From Corynebacterium sp. HMSC04H06 (GTDB taxonomy: Bacteria; Actinomycetota; Actinomycetes; Mycobacteriales; Mycobacteriaceae): a DNA stretch of 64,000 nt. The DNA lies in contig NZ_KV823440.1 of NCBI RefSeq assembly GCF_001815935.1, positions 116,669 through 180,668 of the forward strand, written 5' to 3'. Within the stretch, counting starts at the first letter, position 1; every line of letters starts with the position of its first letter. Positions 54,989-64,000 of this stretch are shown one piece after another. A program made the position numbers and the translations under genes. Below the pieces are notes generated by a model. That model saw nothing but the letters and a program-made list of their open reading frames with translations. It did no database searches and was not told the DNA's origin.

Positions 54989-56392
54989 TTAGAACGCCGC
55001 GGCGACTCCGAAGAGCACTAGCGCGAGGACGAAGCCGATCACGCTGATGAGCATCTGGTTGACGGTCCAGGTGCGCAGAGTGGTGGCCACGTCCATGCCC
55101 ATCAGGCGACCGACCAGCCAGAAGCCCGAGTCGTTGACGTGGCTGCCGAAGACCGAGCCCGCCGCCGTCGCCAGCACGATGAGCGCGAGCTGGACCTCGT
55201 TAAAGTCGCCGGCCTCGACCGCCGGGACCATCAGCGCGGCGGCGGTGGTCAGCGCGACCGTCGCCGAGCCCTGCGCCAGGCGCAGTGCCACGGCGATGAG
55301 GTAGCAGGCCAGAATCACCGGGATGCTGATACCCGACAGTGAATCCGCCAGCGCATCCCCGATACCGGAGGTGCGCAGCACCCCGCCGAACATGCCGCCC
55401 GCACCGGTAATGAGCACCACCGAGCAGATGGGCCCCAGCGAGGACTCCATGGTCTTTTCGATGACGTTCTTGTCCACCCCGCGGCCCAGGCCCAGGATTG
55501 CCATCGCGGCGAAGGTGGTAATCAGCAGCGCGATGGGGGTCTGGCCCACCATGATGAGCACCTGCGCCCAGGTGGCCTCGCCATCGATGGTGCCGGCCGT
55601 CGCCAGCGTGCTCAGCCCCGTGTTGCAGAAGATCAGCACCAGCGGGATGAGCAGCACCGAAACCACCGCCGCTGGGGAGGCCGGGCGGTTGGGCATCTCC
55701 GCTTCCTTCACGGCCGGTCCGGTGAGCATTTCCGTAACGTCGAAGGGGAATTTCTTACCCAGAAACAGGCCCAGGCGGTAGCCGGAGAAGTACCACGTCG
55801 GGATAGCGATCAGCAGGCCCAGCGCCAAAATAAGCCCGATGTCCGCGTTGAAAAACTCCGCGGCCGCGACCGGGCCCGGGTGCGGCGGCAGGAAGACGTG
55901 CGTGACCGAGAAAGCGCCGGCGGCCGGGATGCCATAGGCCAGCACTGGGCCGTTGAGTCGGCGCGCCACCGCGAAGATGACCGGCAGCATGACCACCAGG
56001 CCGGCGTCGAAGAAGATGGGGAAGCCCATGATCAGCGAGGCGATGCCCAGCGCCAACGGCGCGCGGTCTTCGCCGAAGCGGGCTACTAGGGCATCGGCAA
56101 GCGATTTCGCGCCGCCGGAGGCCTCCACCAGCCGTCCGATCATCGCGCCCAGGCCGACCAGAAGCGCCACCGATGCCAGCGTGCTCCCGAAGCCATCCGT
56201 CATCGTCTCGACCACCCCGGCGATGGGCAGCCCCGCCGCCAAAGCCGTGAGCGCAGACACGGCCACCAGCGTGACGAAAGCGTGCACGCGGAAATAGATG
56301 ACCATCACCAGAATCAGCGCGATGGCCGCCACCGCGATGCCCAACAGCGGGCCCGCGCCCAGCGTCGGCTCCCACGTCTCCATTGTCTCCAT
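54989..56392 (-). CDS. gntP: GntP-family gluconate:H+ symporter
   Basis: The 467-aa protein has about twelve to fourteen membrane helices and GntP-family motifs such as GFGSTLASVALLVGLGAMIG, GFPIFFDAGLVVMLPV and FLPPHPGPVAAAEF. It imports gluconate for GntK. It is convergent with gntK, 78 nt apart. The two in-frame ATGs 9 nt apart make the exact start uncertain by three residues. Confidence 0.93.
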   Translation of the reverse strand: METMETWEPTLGAGPLLGIAVAAIALILVMVIYFRVHAFVTLVAVSALTALAAGLPIAGVVETMTDGFGSTLASVALLVGLGAMIGRLVEASGGAKSLADALVARFGEDRAPLALGIASLIMGFPIFFDAGLVVMLPVIFAVARRLNGPVLAYGIPAAGAFSVTHVFLPPHPGPVAAAEFFNADIGLILALGLLIAIPTWYFSGYRLGLFLGKKFPFDVTEMLTGPAVKEAEMPNRPASPAAVVSVLLIPLVLIFCNTGLSTLATAGTIDGEATWAQVLIMVGQTPIALLITTFAAMAILGLGRGVDKNVIEKTMESSLGPICSVVLITGAGGMFGGVLRTSGIGDALADSLSGISIPVILACYLIAVALRLAQGSATVALTTAAALMVPAVEAGDFNEVQLALIVLATAAGSVFGSHVNDSGFWLVGRLMGMDVATTLRTWTVNQMLISVIGFVLALVLFGVAAAF

Positions 56393-56658
56393 AGGGACAA
56401 ACCTCTTTTCCTCTGTGGTTTGTGTAGTTAGGGGGAAGGCTCCGCTCGCTGTGGGCGGGCGCGGGGCCCATAACTCAAGTTAACACGCACACCCCCGCGT
56501 TCAGGGTGTCGGTGAGCTTGGGAAACAACACACCTGCGGGATTTGCTTTTTGAGTCCGCGGCGTGCGGGTTGCTAAATTCAGGTGTATCTACCGCAGGGC
56601 GGCGCCCTAGTTGATCTCTAGTTGACGCTGACGCAATCGAAAAGTGCAAGGAGAGAGC
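56393..56658. promoter_or_regulatory. region between gntP and the PTS genes
   Basis: This 266-bp divergent intergenic region has no gene. Near the PTS start are a palindrome AGGGC-GGC-GCCCT (56596-56608) and a direct repeat CTAGTTGA (56607-56614 and 56618-56625, 11-bp period). They resemble operator or activator half-sites. AAGGAGAG precedes the PTS ATG. Confidence 0.4.
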
Positions 56659-57564
56659 ATGTCCAAACTAGGAGCCTTACTCGCGCCCGGGGCCGTGGAG
56701 CTGGACGCGCCCGCCGCGGACTGGCGCGCCGCTATCACCCGCGCCGGCCGCCTGCTGGAGTCCAGCGGTTCCGCCACCGCCGACTACACCCAGGCGATGA
56801 TCGAGACCGTGGACAACAACGGGCCCTATATCGTCGTCGCACCCGGCTTCGCCTTCGCCCACGCCCGCCCCTCGGAGGCGGTCCGCCACACCGCGATTAG
56901 CTGGGTGCGCCTGGCCGAGCCCGTCCGCTTTGGCCACGGCACTAACGACCCGGTCACCCTGGTCGTGGCCCTGGCCGCCCGCGACGACTTCGCCCACACC
57001 CGCGCCATGAAGGAACTGGCCCGCGTGCTCGGCGATGCCGACAAGCGCGAGCTTCTCGACGTCGTCACCTCCGAAGGGCAGCTGCGCAACGTCTTGGACG
57101 GCTACGTGCCCACCGCCGCTGCGAACGCCATCGCCATGCGCCGCGAGCGCGAAGAGCGCGAGGCCCAAGAAGCCGCTGCGGCCGCCGCAACCGGCACGGC
57201 GGGCTCAGCCGCCGCAACCGGCGGCCCCGCCGCGCGCCCCGACGGCGCCGTCGAGAGCAAGGGCAAGATACTTACCGTCTGCGGCAACGGGCTGGGCACC
57301 TCGCTGTTTTTGAAGAACACTCTGGACGGCGTGTTGGGCGAGTGGGGCTGGTCGCCGTATTTCACCGTCGAGGCCACCGACACCATCTCCGCGAAGGGGC
57401 GCGCCAGCGAGGCCGACGTCCTGCTGACCTCCGGCGAAATCGCCGCCGCCTTAGGCGATGTGGGGGCGCCGGTCTACGTCATCGACAACTTCACCTCCGC
57501 CGCGGAGCTCGACCGCGCGCTCCGCGAAATCTACGACATCCCCGCCGCACAGGAAGGCCGGTAG
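56659..57564 (+). CDS. PTS IIA-IIB protein, ascorbate (Ula) family
   Basis: The 301-aa cytosolic protein fuses an EIIA domain (residues about 5-160; phosphorylatable His in FAFAHARPSEAV) to an EIIB domain (about 205-300; phosphorylatable Cys in VCGNGLGTSLFLKNTL) through an Ala/Gly/Glu linker of about 45 residues. Both resemble UlaC and UlaB. It passes phosphate from HPr to the substrate taken up by the IIC protein encoded 6 nt downstream. Ascorbate is the family substrate; no ula catabolic genes are nearby, so another sugar acid is possible. Confidence 0.85.
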   Translation: MSKLGALLAPGAVELDAPAADWRAAITRAGRLLESSGSATADYTQAMIETVDNNGPYIVVAPGFAFAHARPSEAVRHTAISWVRLAEPVRFGHGTNDPVTLVVALAARDDFAHTRAMKELARVLGDADKRELLDVVTSEGQLRNVLDGYVPTAAANAIAMRREREEREAQEAAAAAATGTAGSAAATGGPAARPDGAVESKGKILTVCGNGLGTSLFLKNTLDGVLGEWGWSPYFTVEATDTISAKGRASEADVLLTSGEIAAALGDVGAPVYVIDNFTSAAELDRALREIYDIPAAQEGR

Positions 57565-57570
57565 AAGCAC

Positions 57571-59148
57571 ATGAACATCCTGGTAGACGCCGCCAACTTC
57601 GTGGTCAATGAGATCCTGGCCGTGCCGGCCTTCCTCATCGGCATCATCACCGCCATTGGGCTTAGCGCGCTGGGCCGGGGCATCGGCCAGGTGCTGGGCG
57701 GGGCGATTAAGGCCACGCTCGGCTTCCTGCTTATCGACGCCGGCGCCGGGCTGGTCACCGCCTCCCTGGAGCCGCTCGGCGTCATGATTACCGGCGCGAC
57801 CGGCGCGCACGGGGTGGTGCCGACTAACGAGGCCATCGTGGGCATCGCCCAGCAGCAGTTCGGCAGCCAGGTCGCCTGGGTGATGATCCTGGGCTTCGTG
57901 GTCTCCCTGCTGCTGGCCCGGTTCACGCCGCTGCGGTACGTTTTCCTGACCGGCCACCATGTGCTGTTCATGGCCACCCTGCTAACGATGGTCTTCGCCC
58001 CCGCCGGCTACCCCGCCTGGGTGGTCATCGTCTTCGGCGCCGCCCTCCTGGGCATCCTGATGGTCTCCCTGCCGGCCATCGCGCACCCGTGGACCCGGCG
58101 CATCACCGGTGACGACTCCGTGGCAATTGGCCACTTCGGCACCGCCGGCTACGTCGCCGCGGGCGCGGTGGGCAAGCTGGTCGGCGGCAAGCGTCGCCCG
58201 TCCGCCTCCACGGAGCAGCTCCGCCTGCCGGAGGGCCTGCGCTTCCTGCGCGACTCCATGGTCGCCACCGCGCTGTCGATGGCGCTGATGTACATCGTGC
58301 TCGCCCTGCTGTTTCTGGCCCGCGCCGGCGACGCGGCCTTCGCCGCCTTCGAGAACGGCGCGACCGGGGTGGGCAACTACCTCATGCAGTCGCTGACCCA
58401 GGGCCTGCAGTTCGGCGTGGCCGTCGCCGTCATCCTGTTCGGCGTGCGCACCATCCTGGGCGAGCTCGTGCCCGCCTTCCAGGGCATTGCCGCCAAGGTC
58501 GTGCCCGGAGCCATCCCGGCCCTCGATGCCCCCATCGTCTTCCCGTACGCCCAAAATGCCGTCCTGGTCGGCTTCCTAACCTCCTTTGCCGGCGGGCTGG
58601 TCGGCCTGGCGGCCCTGTCGCTGTGGCTGGGCCCGGCCTTCGGGGCCGCACTCATCCTGCCCGGTCTCGTCCCGCACTTTTTCACCGGCGGCGCCGCGGG
58701 TGTGTACGGCAACGCCACCGGTGGGCGCCGGGGCGCGGCCGCCGGCGGTTTTGCCAACGGCCTGCTCATCACCTTCCTGCCGGCCTTCCTGCTGGGCGTG
58801 TTGGGCTCCTTCGGATCGGCGAACACCACCTTCGGCGACGCCGACTTCGGCTGGTTCGGCATGCTCATCGGCTGGGCGTCCGCGCCCGGCGGGGTAGTGG
58901 GCCTCATCCTGGTCGGCCTCGTCGGTTTGGCCGTGCTGGCCCTGGGCTGGTTCTGCCAGGTCCGGCTCGTCGATGCCCACTGGGACCCCACCCCACACCG
59001 CTCCGCGCCGACCGCGCACGACGAGGCAGCTACCGATGCCGGCGCCGCCACCGATGCCGGGGCCGACGCCCGCCGCGGCACCTGGCGGCACTACCCGCGT
59101 GTCACCCCGCCCGCGGGTGCGCCGACGCCGCCCGCACCCCGGAACTAA
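57571..59148 (+). CDS. ulaA: PTS IIC protein, ascorbate (UlaA/SgaT) family
   Basis: The 525-aa membrane protein has about eleven helices with UlaA-type features: IGLSALGRGIGQVLGGAIKATLGFLLIDAGA-like start, GHHVLFMATLL and DAPIVFPYAQNAVLVGFL. It forms the transport channel for the IIA-IIB protein. A hydrophilic C-terminal tail of about 50 residues rich in A, T, P and D is extra compared with E. coli UlaA. I use the UlaA symbol for the family; the substrate is inferred. Confidence 0.85.
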   Translation: MNILVDAANFVVNEILAVPAFLIGIITAIGLSALGRGIGQVLGGAIKATLGFLLIDAGAGLVTASLEPLGVMITGATGAHGVVPTNEAIVGIAQQQFGSQVAWVMILGFVVSLLLARFTPLRYVFLTGHHVLFMATLLTMVFAPAGYPAWVVIVFGAALLGILMVSLPAIAHPWTRRITGDDSVAIGHFGTAGYVAAGAVGKLVGGKRRPSASTEQLRLPEGLRFLRDSMVATALSMALMYIVLALLFLARAGDAAFAAFENGATGVGNYLMQSLTQGLQFGVAVAVILFGVRTILGELVPAFQGIAAKVVPGAIPALDAPIVFPYAQNAVLVGFLTSFAGGLVGLAALSLWLGPAFGAALILPGLVPHFFTGGAAGVYGNATGGRRGAAAGGFANGLLITFLPAFLLGVLGSFGSANTTFGDADFGWFGMLIGWASAPGGVVGLILVGLVGLAVLALGWFCQVRLVDAHWDPTPHRSAPTAHDEAATDAGAATDAGADARRGTWRHYPRVTPPAGAPTPPAPRN

Positions 59149-59207
59149 CCCCGTTCTAACCCCCTCCTTACTTGCGGGGGTGTGCCGGCGGGCGTGCAAT
59201 TAAAGGC

Positions 59208-61970
59208 ATGAGCCTCGACGTCAACACCGCCCTGATCGATCGCGTGGCCGCGGCCAGCGATGCCTCCCACTTCTTGTTCACCCCGCAAGCCGTCATCGAA
59301 GCCAAAAACGCCGATGACGTCGCCGCCGCCCTCCGCGCCGGGCGCGCTAACAACATCTCCGTGACTCTGCGCTCCGGCGGCACCTCCCTGGCCGGCCAGT
59401 CCGCCGGCGACGGCTACCTAGTGGACGTGCGCAAGCACTTCCGCGGCATCGAGGTCCTCGATGGCGGCGAGCGCGTGCGCGTCCAGCCGGGCGCCACAGT
59501 CCGCCAGGTCAACGCCCGCCTGGGGCTGTATGGCCGCAAGCTGGGCCCGGACCCAGCCAGCGAGTCCGCCGCCACGATGGGCGGTGTGATCGCCAACAAC
59601 TCCTCCGGCATGGCCTGCGGCACGGAGCTAAACACCTACCGCACCCTGGAGTCGATGACCCTGGTCCTGCCGTCCGGTACCGTCCTGGACACCGCCCGCC
59701 CGGACGCCGATCAGCAGCTGGCCCAGCAGGAGCCCGAGCTCTTCGAGACCCTCCAGCGCCTGCGCCGCCGCGTGGTGGACAACCCGGCGTCGGTGGAGAA
59801 AATCACCAAGCACTTCAGCCTGAAAAACACGATGGGCTACGGCCTGAACTCCTTCCTGGACTATGAGACCCCGGCGAAGATCCTGGAGCACCTCATCATC
59901 GGCTCGGAGGGCACCCTGGCCTTTATCGCCGAGGCCGTCTTCCGCACCGTGCCGATCGCCCGCCTGACCACCACCTCCGTGGCCGTCTTCCCGGACGTGG
60001 ACGCCGCCACCCGCAGCCTGCCGGACCTGCTGGATACCGGCGCGGCCACCCTGGAGCTGATGGACTCGGCCTCCATCCGCGTGGGCCGCACCTTCGACAA
60101 GGTCCCGGAGGCCATCACCGGCTTCGACGTCGACTCCCAGGCCGCCCTGCTCATCGAGTACCACGCCGACAGCGAGGACGAAATCAACGCCAAGGAGCAG
60201 GCCGGATCGAAGCTGCTGGCCGAGCTCAACCTCCAGTCCCCGGCACAATTTTCCGCCGATGCCGCCACCCGCACCGCCGCCTGGAACTTCCGCAAGGGCC
60301 TCTACGCCCAGGTCGCGGAGGCCCGCCCGTCGGGCACCACGGCGCTGCTGGAGGACATCGTCGTGCCGGTCGCCGACCTGGCGGACGCCTGCGCCGGCTT
60401 GCAGGACATCTTCGCCCGCTACTCCTACGACGACGCCGTCATCTTCGGCCACGCCAAGGACGGCAACATCCACTTCCTGCTCACCGACCGCTTCGAGGGC
60501 GACGAGGCCATCGGCCGCTTCAACAATTTCAACGAGGACATGGTCTCCCTGGTGCTGGAGGCCGAGGGCAACCTCAAGGCCGAGCACGGCACCGGCCGCG
60601 CGATGGCGCCGTATGTGCGCCGCCAGTACGGCGACGAGCTCTACGCCGTCATGCAGGAGCTCAAGCGCGCCTGCGACCCGGGCAACACCATGAACCCGGG
60701 CGTCATCCTCGACGACGACCCGGACGCCCACGTCAAAAACATCAAGCTCAACCCAACCGTCGAGGAAGAGATCGACCGCTGCGTGGAGTGCGGCTACTGC
60801 GAGCCGGTCTGCCCGTCGCGGGATCTCACGCTCACCCCACGCCAGCGCATCGTGGTCCGCCGCGCCCGCAAGCGCGCCGAGGAGGCCGGTGATAACGCCA
60901 CCGTCGCCGAGCTCGACGAGGCCTACCAGTACGAGGGCATCGAGACCTGCGCCGTCGACTCCATGTGCCGCACCGCCTGCCCGGTGGGCATCGACACCGG
61001 CAAGTTCATCAAGCGCCTGCGCCGCGATCAGGCCCAGCCGGTCCTGCAGGCCGGGTGGAAGGCCGCGGCGAAGGGCTGGCCGGTGGTCAGCGAAGGCGCA
61101 TCGGTAGCGCTGACCGGCGCCCACTTCCTGCCGACCTCCCTGGTCAAGGCCGTCACCGACGTCGGCCGCCGCCTGGTCGGCTCCGACGTCATGCCGCAGT
61201 ATCAGCCCGAGCTGTCCAAGGGCGGCAAGCCGCGCGCCCGCCTGGGCCGCCGCGTCGGCGACAACCGCGCCGCCGTGACCGGCATCTTCCTGCCCGCCTG
61301 CGTGAACACCATGTTCGGCCCGCAGGGCGACGGTCCCGGCGCCACCGATGCCTTCGTCAACCTCCTGGAGCGCGCCGGGCTGGCGCTGGAGGTGCCCGGT
61401 GGCATCGACAAGCTCTGCTGCGGCACCCCGTGGTCGTCCAAGGGCTTAAGCGAGGGCCACGACGTGATGGAAAAGCGCGTCGTGGACACCGTCGCGCCGC
61501 TGACCGACGGCGGGAAGCTGCCCGTTATCGTCGACGCCTCCAGCTGTACCGCCGGCTTCCGCGACCTGTTGGAAGCTCACGGCGTCACCGTTATCGATGC
61601 CATCGCCTTCACCGCCGAGCACATCCTCCCGGCCCTAGATGTTGCGCACCCCGCCGAGTCCGTCACGCTGCACCCGACCTGCTCCGCCTTCCAGCTGGGG
61701 ATTATGCCCGACCTGGAAAAGGTAGCCGGTGCCGCCGCGCGCGAGGTCAACGTGCCGACCGCCTGGAACTGCTGCGGCTACGCCGGCGACCGCGGCATGC
61801 TCCACCCCGAGCTGACCGCGTCCGCCACCCGGGCCGAGGCCGCCCAGGCCAAGGAATTCGGCGCCCAATACCATGCGTCGACCAACCGCACCTGCGAGCT
61901 GGGGCTGACACGTGCGACCGGCTCCGACTACCACCACATCCTGGAGCTGCTGGACAAGGCCAGCCGCTAG
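59208..61970 (+). CDS. FAD/Fe-S dehydrogenase, GlcD-GlcF-like (D-lactate or glycolate type)
   Basis: The 920-aa protein fuses an FAD-binding GlcD/VAO domain (about residues 20-510; RSGGTSLAGQSAG, GGVIANNSSGM, FGHAKDGNIHFL) to a Fe-S part like GlcF. The latter has two cysteine clusters for [4Fe-4S] centres (CVECGYCEPVCPSRD and CAVDSMCRTACPVG) and two CCG motifs (LCCGTPWSSKG, CCGYAGDRG). Such proteins oxidise D-2-hydroxyacids such as D-lactate or glycolate and feed electrons to quinone. ATG 59208 (MSLDVNTALID) is preferred over an upstream in-frame start; SD AAAGG is unusually close. Confidence 0.85.
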   Translation: MSLDVNTALIDRVAAASDASHFLFTPQAVIEAKNADDVAAALRAGRANNISVTLRSGGTSLAGQSAGDGYLVDVRKHFRGIEVLDGGERVRVQPGATVRQVNARLGLYGRKLGPDPASESAATMGGVIANNSSGMACGTELNTYRTLESMTLVLPSGTVLDTARPDADQQLAQQEPELFETLQRLRRRVVDNPASVEKITKHFSLKNTMGYGLNSFLDYETPAKILEHLIIGSEGTLAFIAEAVFRTVPIARLTTTSVAVFPDVDAATRSLPDLLDTGAATLELMDSASIRVGRTFDKVPEAITGFDVDSQAALLIEYHADSEDEINAKEQAGSKLLAELNLQSPAQFSADAATRTAAWNFRKGLYAQVAEARPSGTTALLEDIVVPVADLADACAGLQDIFARYSYDDAVIFGHAKDGNIHFLLTDRFEGDEAIGRFNNFNEDMVSLVLEAEGNLKAEHGTGRAMAPYVRRQYGDELYAVMQELKRACDPGNTMNPGVILDDDPDAHVKNIKLNPTVEEEIDRCVECGYCEPVCPSRDLTLTPRQRIVVRRARKRAEEAGDNATVAELDEAYQYEGIETCAVDSMCRTACPVGIDTGKFIKRLRRDQAQPVLQAGWKAAAKGWPVVSEGASVALTGAHFLPTSLVKAVTDVGRRLVGSDVMPQYQPELSKGGKPRARLGRRVGDNRAAVTGIFLPACVNTMFGPQGDGPGATDAFVNLLERAGLALEVPGGIDKLCCGTPWSSKGLSEGHDVMEKRVVDTVAPLTDGGKLPVIVDASSCTAGFRDLLEAHGVTVIDAIAFTAEHILPALDVAHPAESVTLHPTCSAFQLGIMPDLEKVAGAAAREVNVPTAWNCCGYAGDRGMLHPELTASATRAEAAQAKEFGAQYHASTNRTCELGLTRATGSDYHHILELLDKASR

Positions 61971-62030
61971 GCGTTGGTTTCGGCGTAGGCTGGCTCCCGT
62001 ACGCTTTAGTGAACCGGAAGGAGCCAGCCC

Positions 62031-63218
62031 ATGGCAGTAGGGGACATCGTTAGCGGCTACGACGGGATTCGTGAGAAGCAGGAGGCGCTGTACGTCGACC
62101 TGCACCAGCACCCCGAGCTCAGCATGGAAGAGGAGCGTACCCGCGGGATCATCGCGGACAAGCTGCGCGAATTCGACTACGACGTCGTGGAGGTCGGCGG
62201 CGGTGTCGTCGGCGTTTTAGAAAACGGCGACGGACCCACCGTGATGCTGCGCGCCGACTTCGATGCCCTGCCCATCCAGGAGGACACCGGCCTCGAGTAT
62301 TCCTCCACCGTCGACGGCGTCATGCACGCCTGCGGCCACGACTCTCACGTCGCCGCGCTCATGGGCGTGGCCGCCCTCATGAAGGACGCCACCGATGCCT
62401 GGTCCGGCACCCTGGAAGTCCTCTTCCAGCCCGGCGAGGAGACCGCCGAGGGAGCGCAGTCCATGGTGGACGCCGGCGTGGTGGACAAGGTCGCCAAGCC
62501 GGACGTCATGCTGGGCCAGCACGTTTTCTGCAGCGTGGTGCCCGCCGGCAGCGTGGCGATCAAGCCGGGCCCGGTGCTCTCGACGGGCACCAGCGTGACC
62601 GTCAAGGTCTTCGGCACCGGCTCTCACGGGTCCATGCCGCACCTGAGCGTCGACCCGGTGGTGCTGGCCAGCTCGATCGTCATGCGCCTGCAGACCATCG
62701 TTTCCCGTGAGCTTAACCCGAGCGAGTTCGGCGTGGTTACCGTCGGCTCTGTTCAGGCTGGTTCCAAGGCCAACGTCATCCCGTTTGATGCCACCCTGAA
62801 GATCAACATCCGCGCCTACGACGAGGACGTGCGGGACAAGATCATCGCCGCCATCGAGCGGATCGTGAAGGCCGAGTGCGAGGCCGCGCGCTCGCCGAAG
62901 GAGCCGGAGTTCAGCTTCTCCGACCGTTACCCGCTTACCGACAACGACACCGACGTCACCGCCCGCGTGCGCGAGGCCCTCGAGGAACACCTGGGCAGCG
63001 ACCGCGTCCAGGAGGCCGACCGGTTTACCGCCTCCGAGGACTTCTCCGTGGTCGCCGACGCCTTCGGTACCCCGTACTGCTACTGGATCTTCGGCGGCGG
63101 CCAGGAGGGCGAGGAGATGCCGAACCACAGCCCGTTCTTCGCGCCCGTCCAGCAGCCGACGCTGCAGACCGGCACCGAGGCCCTCATCACCGCCGCTTAC
63201 GCCTGGTTGGGCAAGTAG
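62031..63218 (+). CDS. M20-family amidohydrolase / metallopeptidase
   Basis: The 395-aa protein is an M20D-type zinc amidohydrolase. Metal and catalytic positions are visible: RADFDALP, HACGHDSHVA (Cys and His ligands), PGEETAEGA (catalytic/metal Glu) and GSHGSMPHLSVDPV of the dimerisation domain. Relatives hydrolyse N-acyl amino acids, hippurate or auxin conjugates; the substrate is not assignable. SD GGAAGGAG precedes ATG 62031. It follows the dehydrogenase gene by 60 nt. Confidence 0.9.
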   Translation: MAVGDIVSGYDGIREKQEALYVDLHQHPELSMEEERTRGIIADKLREFDYDVVEVGGGVVGVLENGDGPTVMLRADFDALPIQEDTGLEYSSTVDGVMHACGHDSHVAALMGVAALMKDATDAWSGTLEVLFQPGEETAEGAQSMVDAGVVDKVAKPDVMLGQHVFCSVVPAGSVAIKPGPVLSTGTSVTVKVFGTGSHGSMPHLSVDPVVLASSIVMRLQTIVSRELNPSEFGVVTVGSVQAGSKANVIPFDATLKINIRAYDEDVRDKIIAAIERIVKAECEAARSPKEPEFSFSDRYPLTDNDTDVTARVREALEEHLGSDRVQEADRFTASEDFSVVADAFGTPYCYWIFGGGQEGEEMPNHSPFFAPVQQPTLQTGTEALITAAYAWLGK

Positions 63219-63221
63219 TTG

Positions 63222-63240
63222 CCCCGCCCCGGTTGCGGGG
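63222..63240 (+). terminator. GC hairpin after the amidohydrolase gene
   Basis: CCCCGC (63222-63227) pairs with GCGGGG (63235-63240) around a 7-nt loop, 3 nt after the stop. There is no T-run, so it is only a weak candidate. Confidence 0.3.
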
Positions 63241-63268
63241 TGGTGGGGTCTGCCTTAGTGTGTGGGGT

Positions 63269-64000
63269 ATGACATCGGGGGATTGTTTTTCTAGGTTTGT
63301 GGCTGCTGTGACCCAGCCTGGCATTGAGATCGTGGAAGGCGCCTGGCACGCTGATTGGGATGCCGAGCGTGCGGCCGCTGGGTCCGGCCGTGACGAGCTG
63401 GAGCGTCTCTTCGACTTGGCCGGGGTGTTTTTCGGCCCGGTCAGGCACGTCCGCCGCCAGCGTCGGGTGCGCGCGAATGCTGTCCGCCACGGCCACTGCC
63501 TGCCCGTGCTCGACGTGTTGCGTGGGGTGCTGCGGCGGGTGAAAAACACAAACGATGCTTGGCGCATCATGGAGGAGTTGTCTGCCCAGCCGGTTGATGT
63601 CAAGGAGATGGCCGCCACGGCCCGCCGCAAGATTCAGGAGGCCCGGCCTGCCCTGACGCCGCAGCCGGGGGTGATCTACCGGCGTTCGGCTGAGGGGTTG
63701 TGGTCGATGCGTCTTCTCGCCGATGCTGGTCTCGTCGCCGATATCAAAGCTCAAGTTCGCACTGTCGAGGATGCGCGCGCGGTTTTCACCAGCGGCGACG
63801 GGGAAGGTGCCGGGACCGGTGATGGTGTCGGTGCCGGCGGTAGGTGCCGCGGCGGGGTGCGCGCGTCGGTTACCACTAATGTGGTGCTCAATCTCAAGGA
63901 TTTCGGGCACTTGGTCGGCGGCAAGGATGCCGCGGATATTACCGTGCAGCTGACCAACGGCGCGGTGATCAGTGGTGCGGAGTTGGTGACCCGGGCGTTT
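63269..64000 (+). CDS. HNH/DUF222-type protein, truncated by window end
   Basis: From ATG 63269 the frame stays open for 244 codons to the end of the window. The segment, with KNTNDAWRIMEELSAQPVDV, VVLNLKDFGHLVGG and TVQLTNGAVISGAELVTRA, has the pattern of the N-terminal part of corynebacterial DUF222/HNH proteins; the nuclease motif would lie beyond the window. A Gly/Asp-rich stretch (GDGEGAGTGDGVGAGG) interrupts it. It is a second member of the family at 30300-31844 but diverged. TAGTGT (63256-63261) with 7 nt before the ATG suggests a leaderless message. Confidence 0.6.
   Translation, partial: MTSGDCFSRFVAAVTQPGIEIVEGAWHADWDAERAAAGSGRDELERLFDLAGVFFGPVRHVRRQRRVRANAVRHGHCLPVLDVLRGVLRRVKNTNDAWRIMEELSAQPVDVKEMAATARRKIQEARPALTPQPGVIYRRSAEGLWSMRLLADAGLVADIKAQVRTVEDARAVFTSGDGEGAGTGDGVGAGGRCRGGVRASVTTNVVLNLKDFGHLVGGKDAADITVQLTNGAVISGAELVTRAF

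Overview
The window is GC-rich Actinomycete DNA and most likely belongs to a Corynebacterium. The evidence is the presence and order of 2-methylcitrate-cycle genes, pyruvate carboxylase, accBC, thtR, maf, accE, two dtsR-type carboxyltransferases, birA, purK and purE. This is the known C. glutamicum gene order, interrupted here by insertions. I see no rRNA, tRNA, CRISPR array, insertion sequence or prophage.

Region 1 (1-18.5 kb) is a carboxylase and propionate block. A truncated PrpR/RamB-type regulator is divergent from prpDBC. It is followed by pyc, accBC with a GNAT acetyltransferase, a rhodanese whose catalytic Cys is Ser, an ATP-grasp protein, DUF3151, maf, accE, dtsR2, an LppP/LprE lipoprotein and dtsR1. 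These genes make oxaloacetate, malonyl-CoA and the carboxylated acyl chain used for mycolate, and they dispose of propionyl-CoA.

Region 2 (18.7-26.6 kb) looks like an insertion between dtsR1 and birA. It holds three adjacent secreted-protein genes that together carry four copies of an apparent two-cysteine beta-rich domain. Facing them is a sugar ABC transporter operon (binding protein, two permeases, small membrane protein, TreS-like enzyme) with no ATPase gene.

Region 3 (26.7-33.9 kb) contains birA with an unusual pentapeptide-repeat insertion, a PH-domain membrane protein, purK, purE, a DUF222/HNH protein, a YdcF-type protein and an RNase H protein with an SR/RG-rich tail.

Region 4 (34-41.1 kb) is a candidate 5-oxoproline / D-glutamate module: an NRAMP-like permease, a D-glutamate cyclase-type protein, a GntR/FCD regulator, a biotin carboxylase-BCCP, a PxpB-PxpC fusion and PxpA. 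Its two outward promoters share the same TTGTTSAACAA palindrome.

Region 5 (41.2-48.4 kb) has a thermonuclease, a second NRAMP-like transporter, a translationally coupled Nudix / PLD-helicase-DUF3427 pair that resembles a defence or repair unit, and butA.

Region 6 (48.4-64 kb) is sugar and acid catabolism. It has a six-gene rbsRACBKD operon with LacI-type operators, gntK, gntP, an ascorbate-family PTS (IIA-IIB and IIC), a GlcD/GlcF-like FAD/Fe-S dehydrogenase, an M20 amidohydrolase and the start of a second HNH/DUF222-type gene. Several genes start 7-8 nt after a TANNNT hexamer with no obvious Shine-Dalgarno sequence, suggesting leaderless mRNAs.
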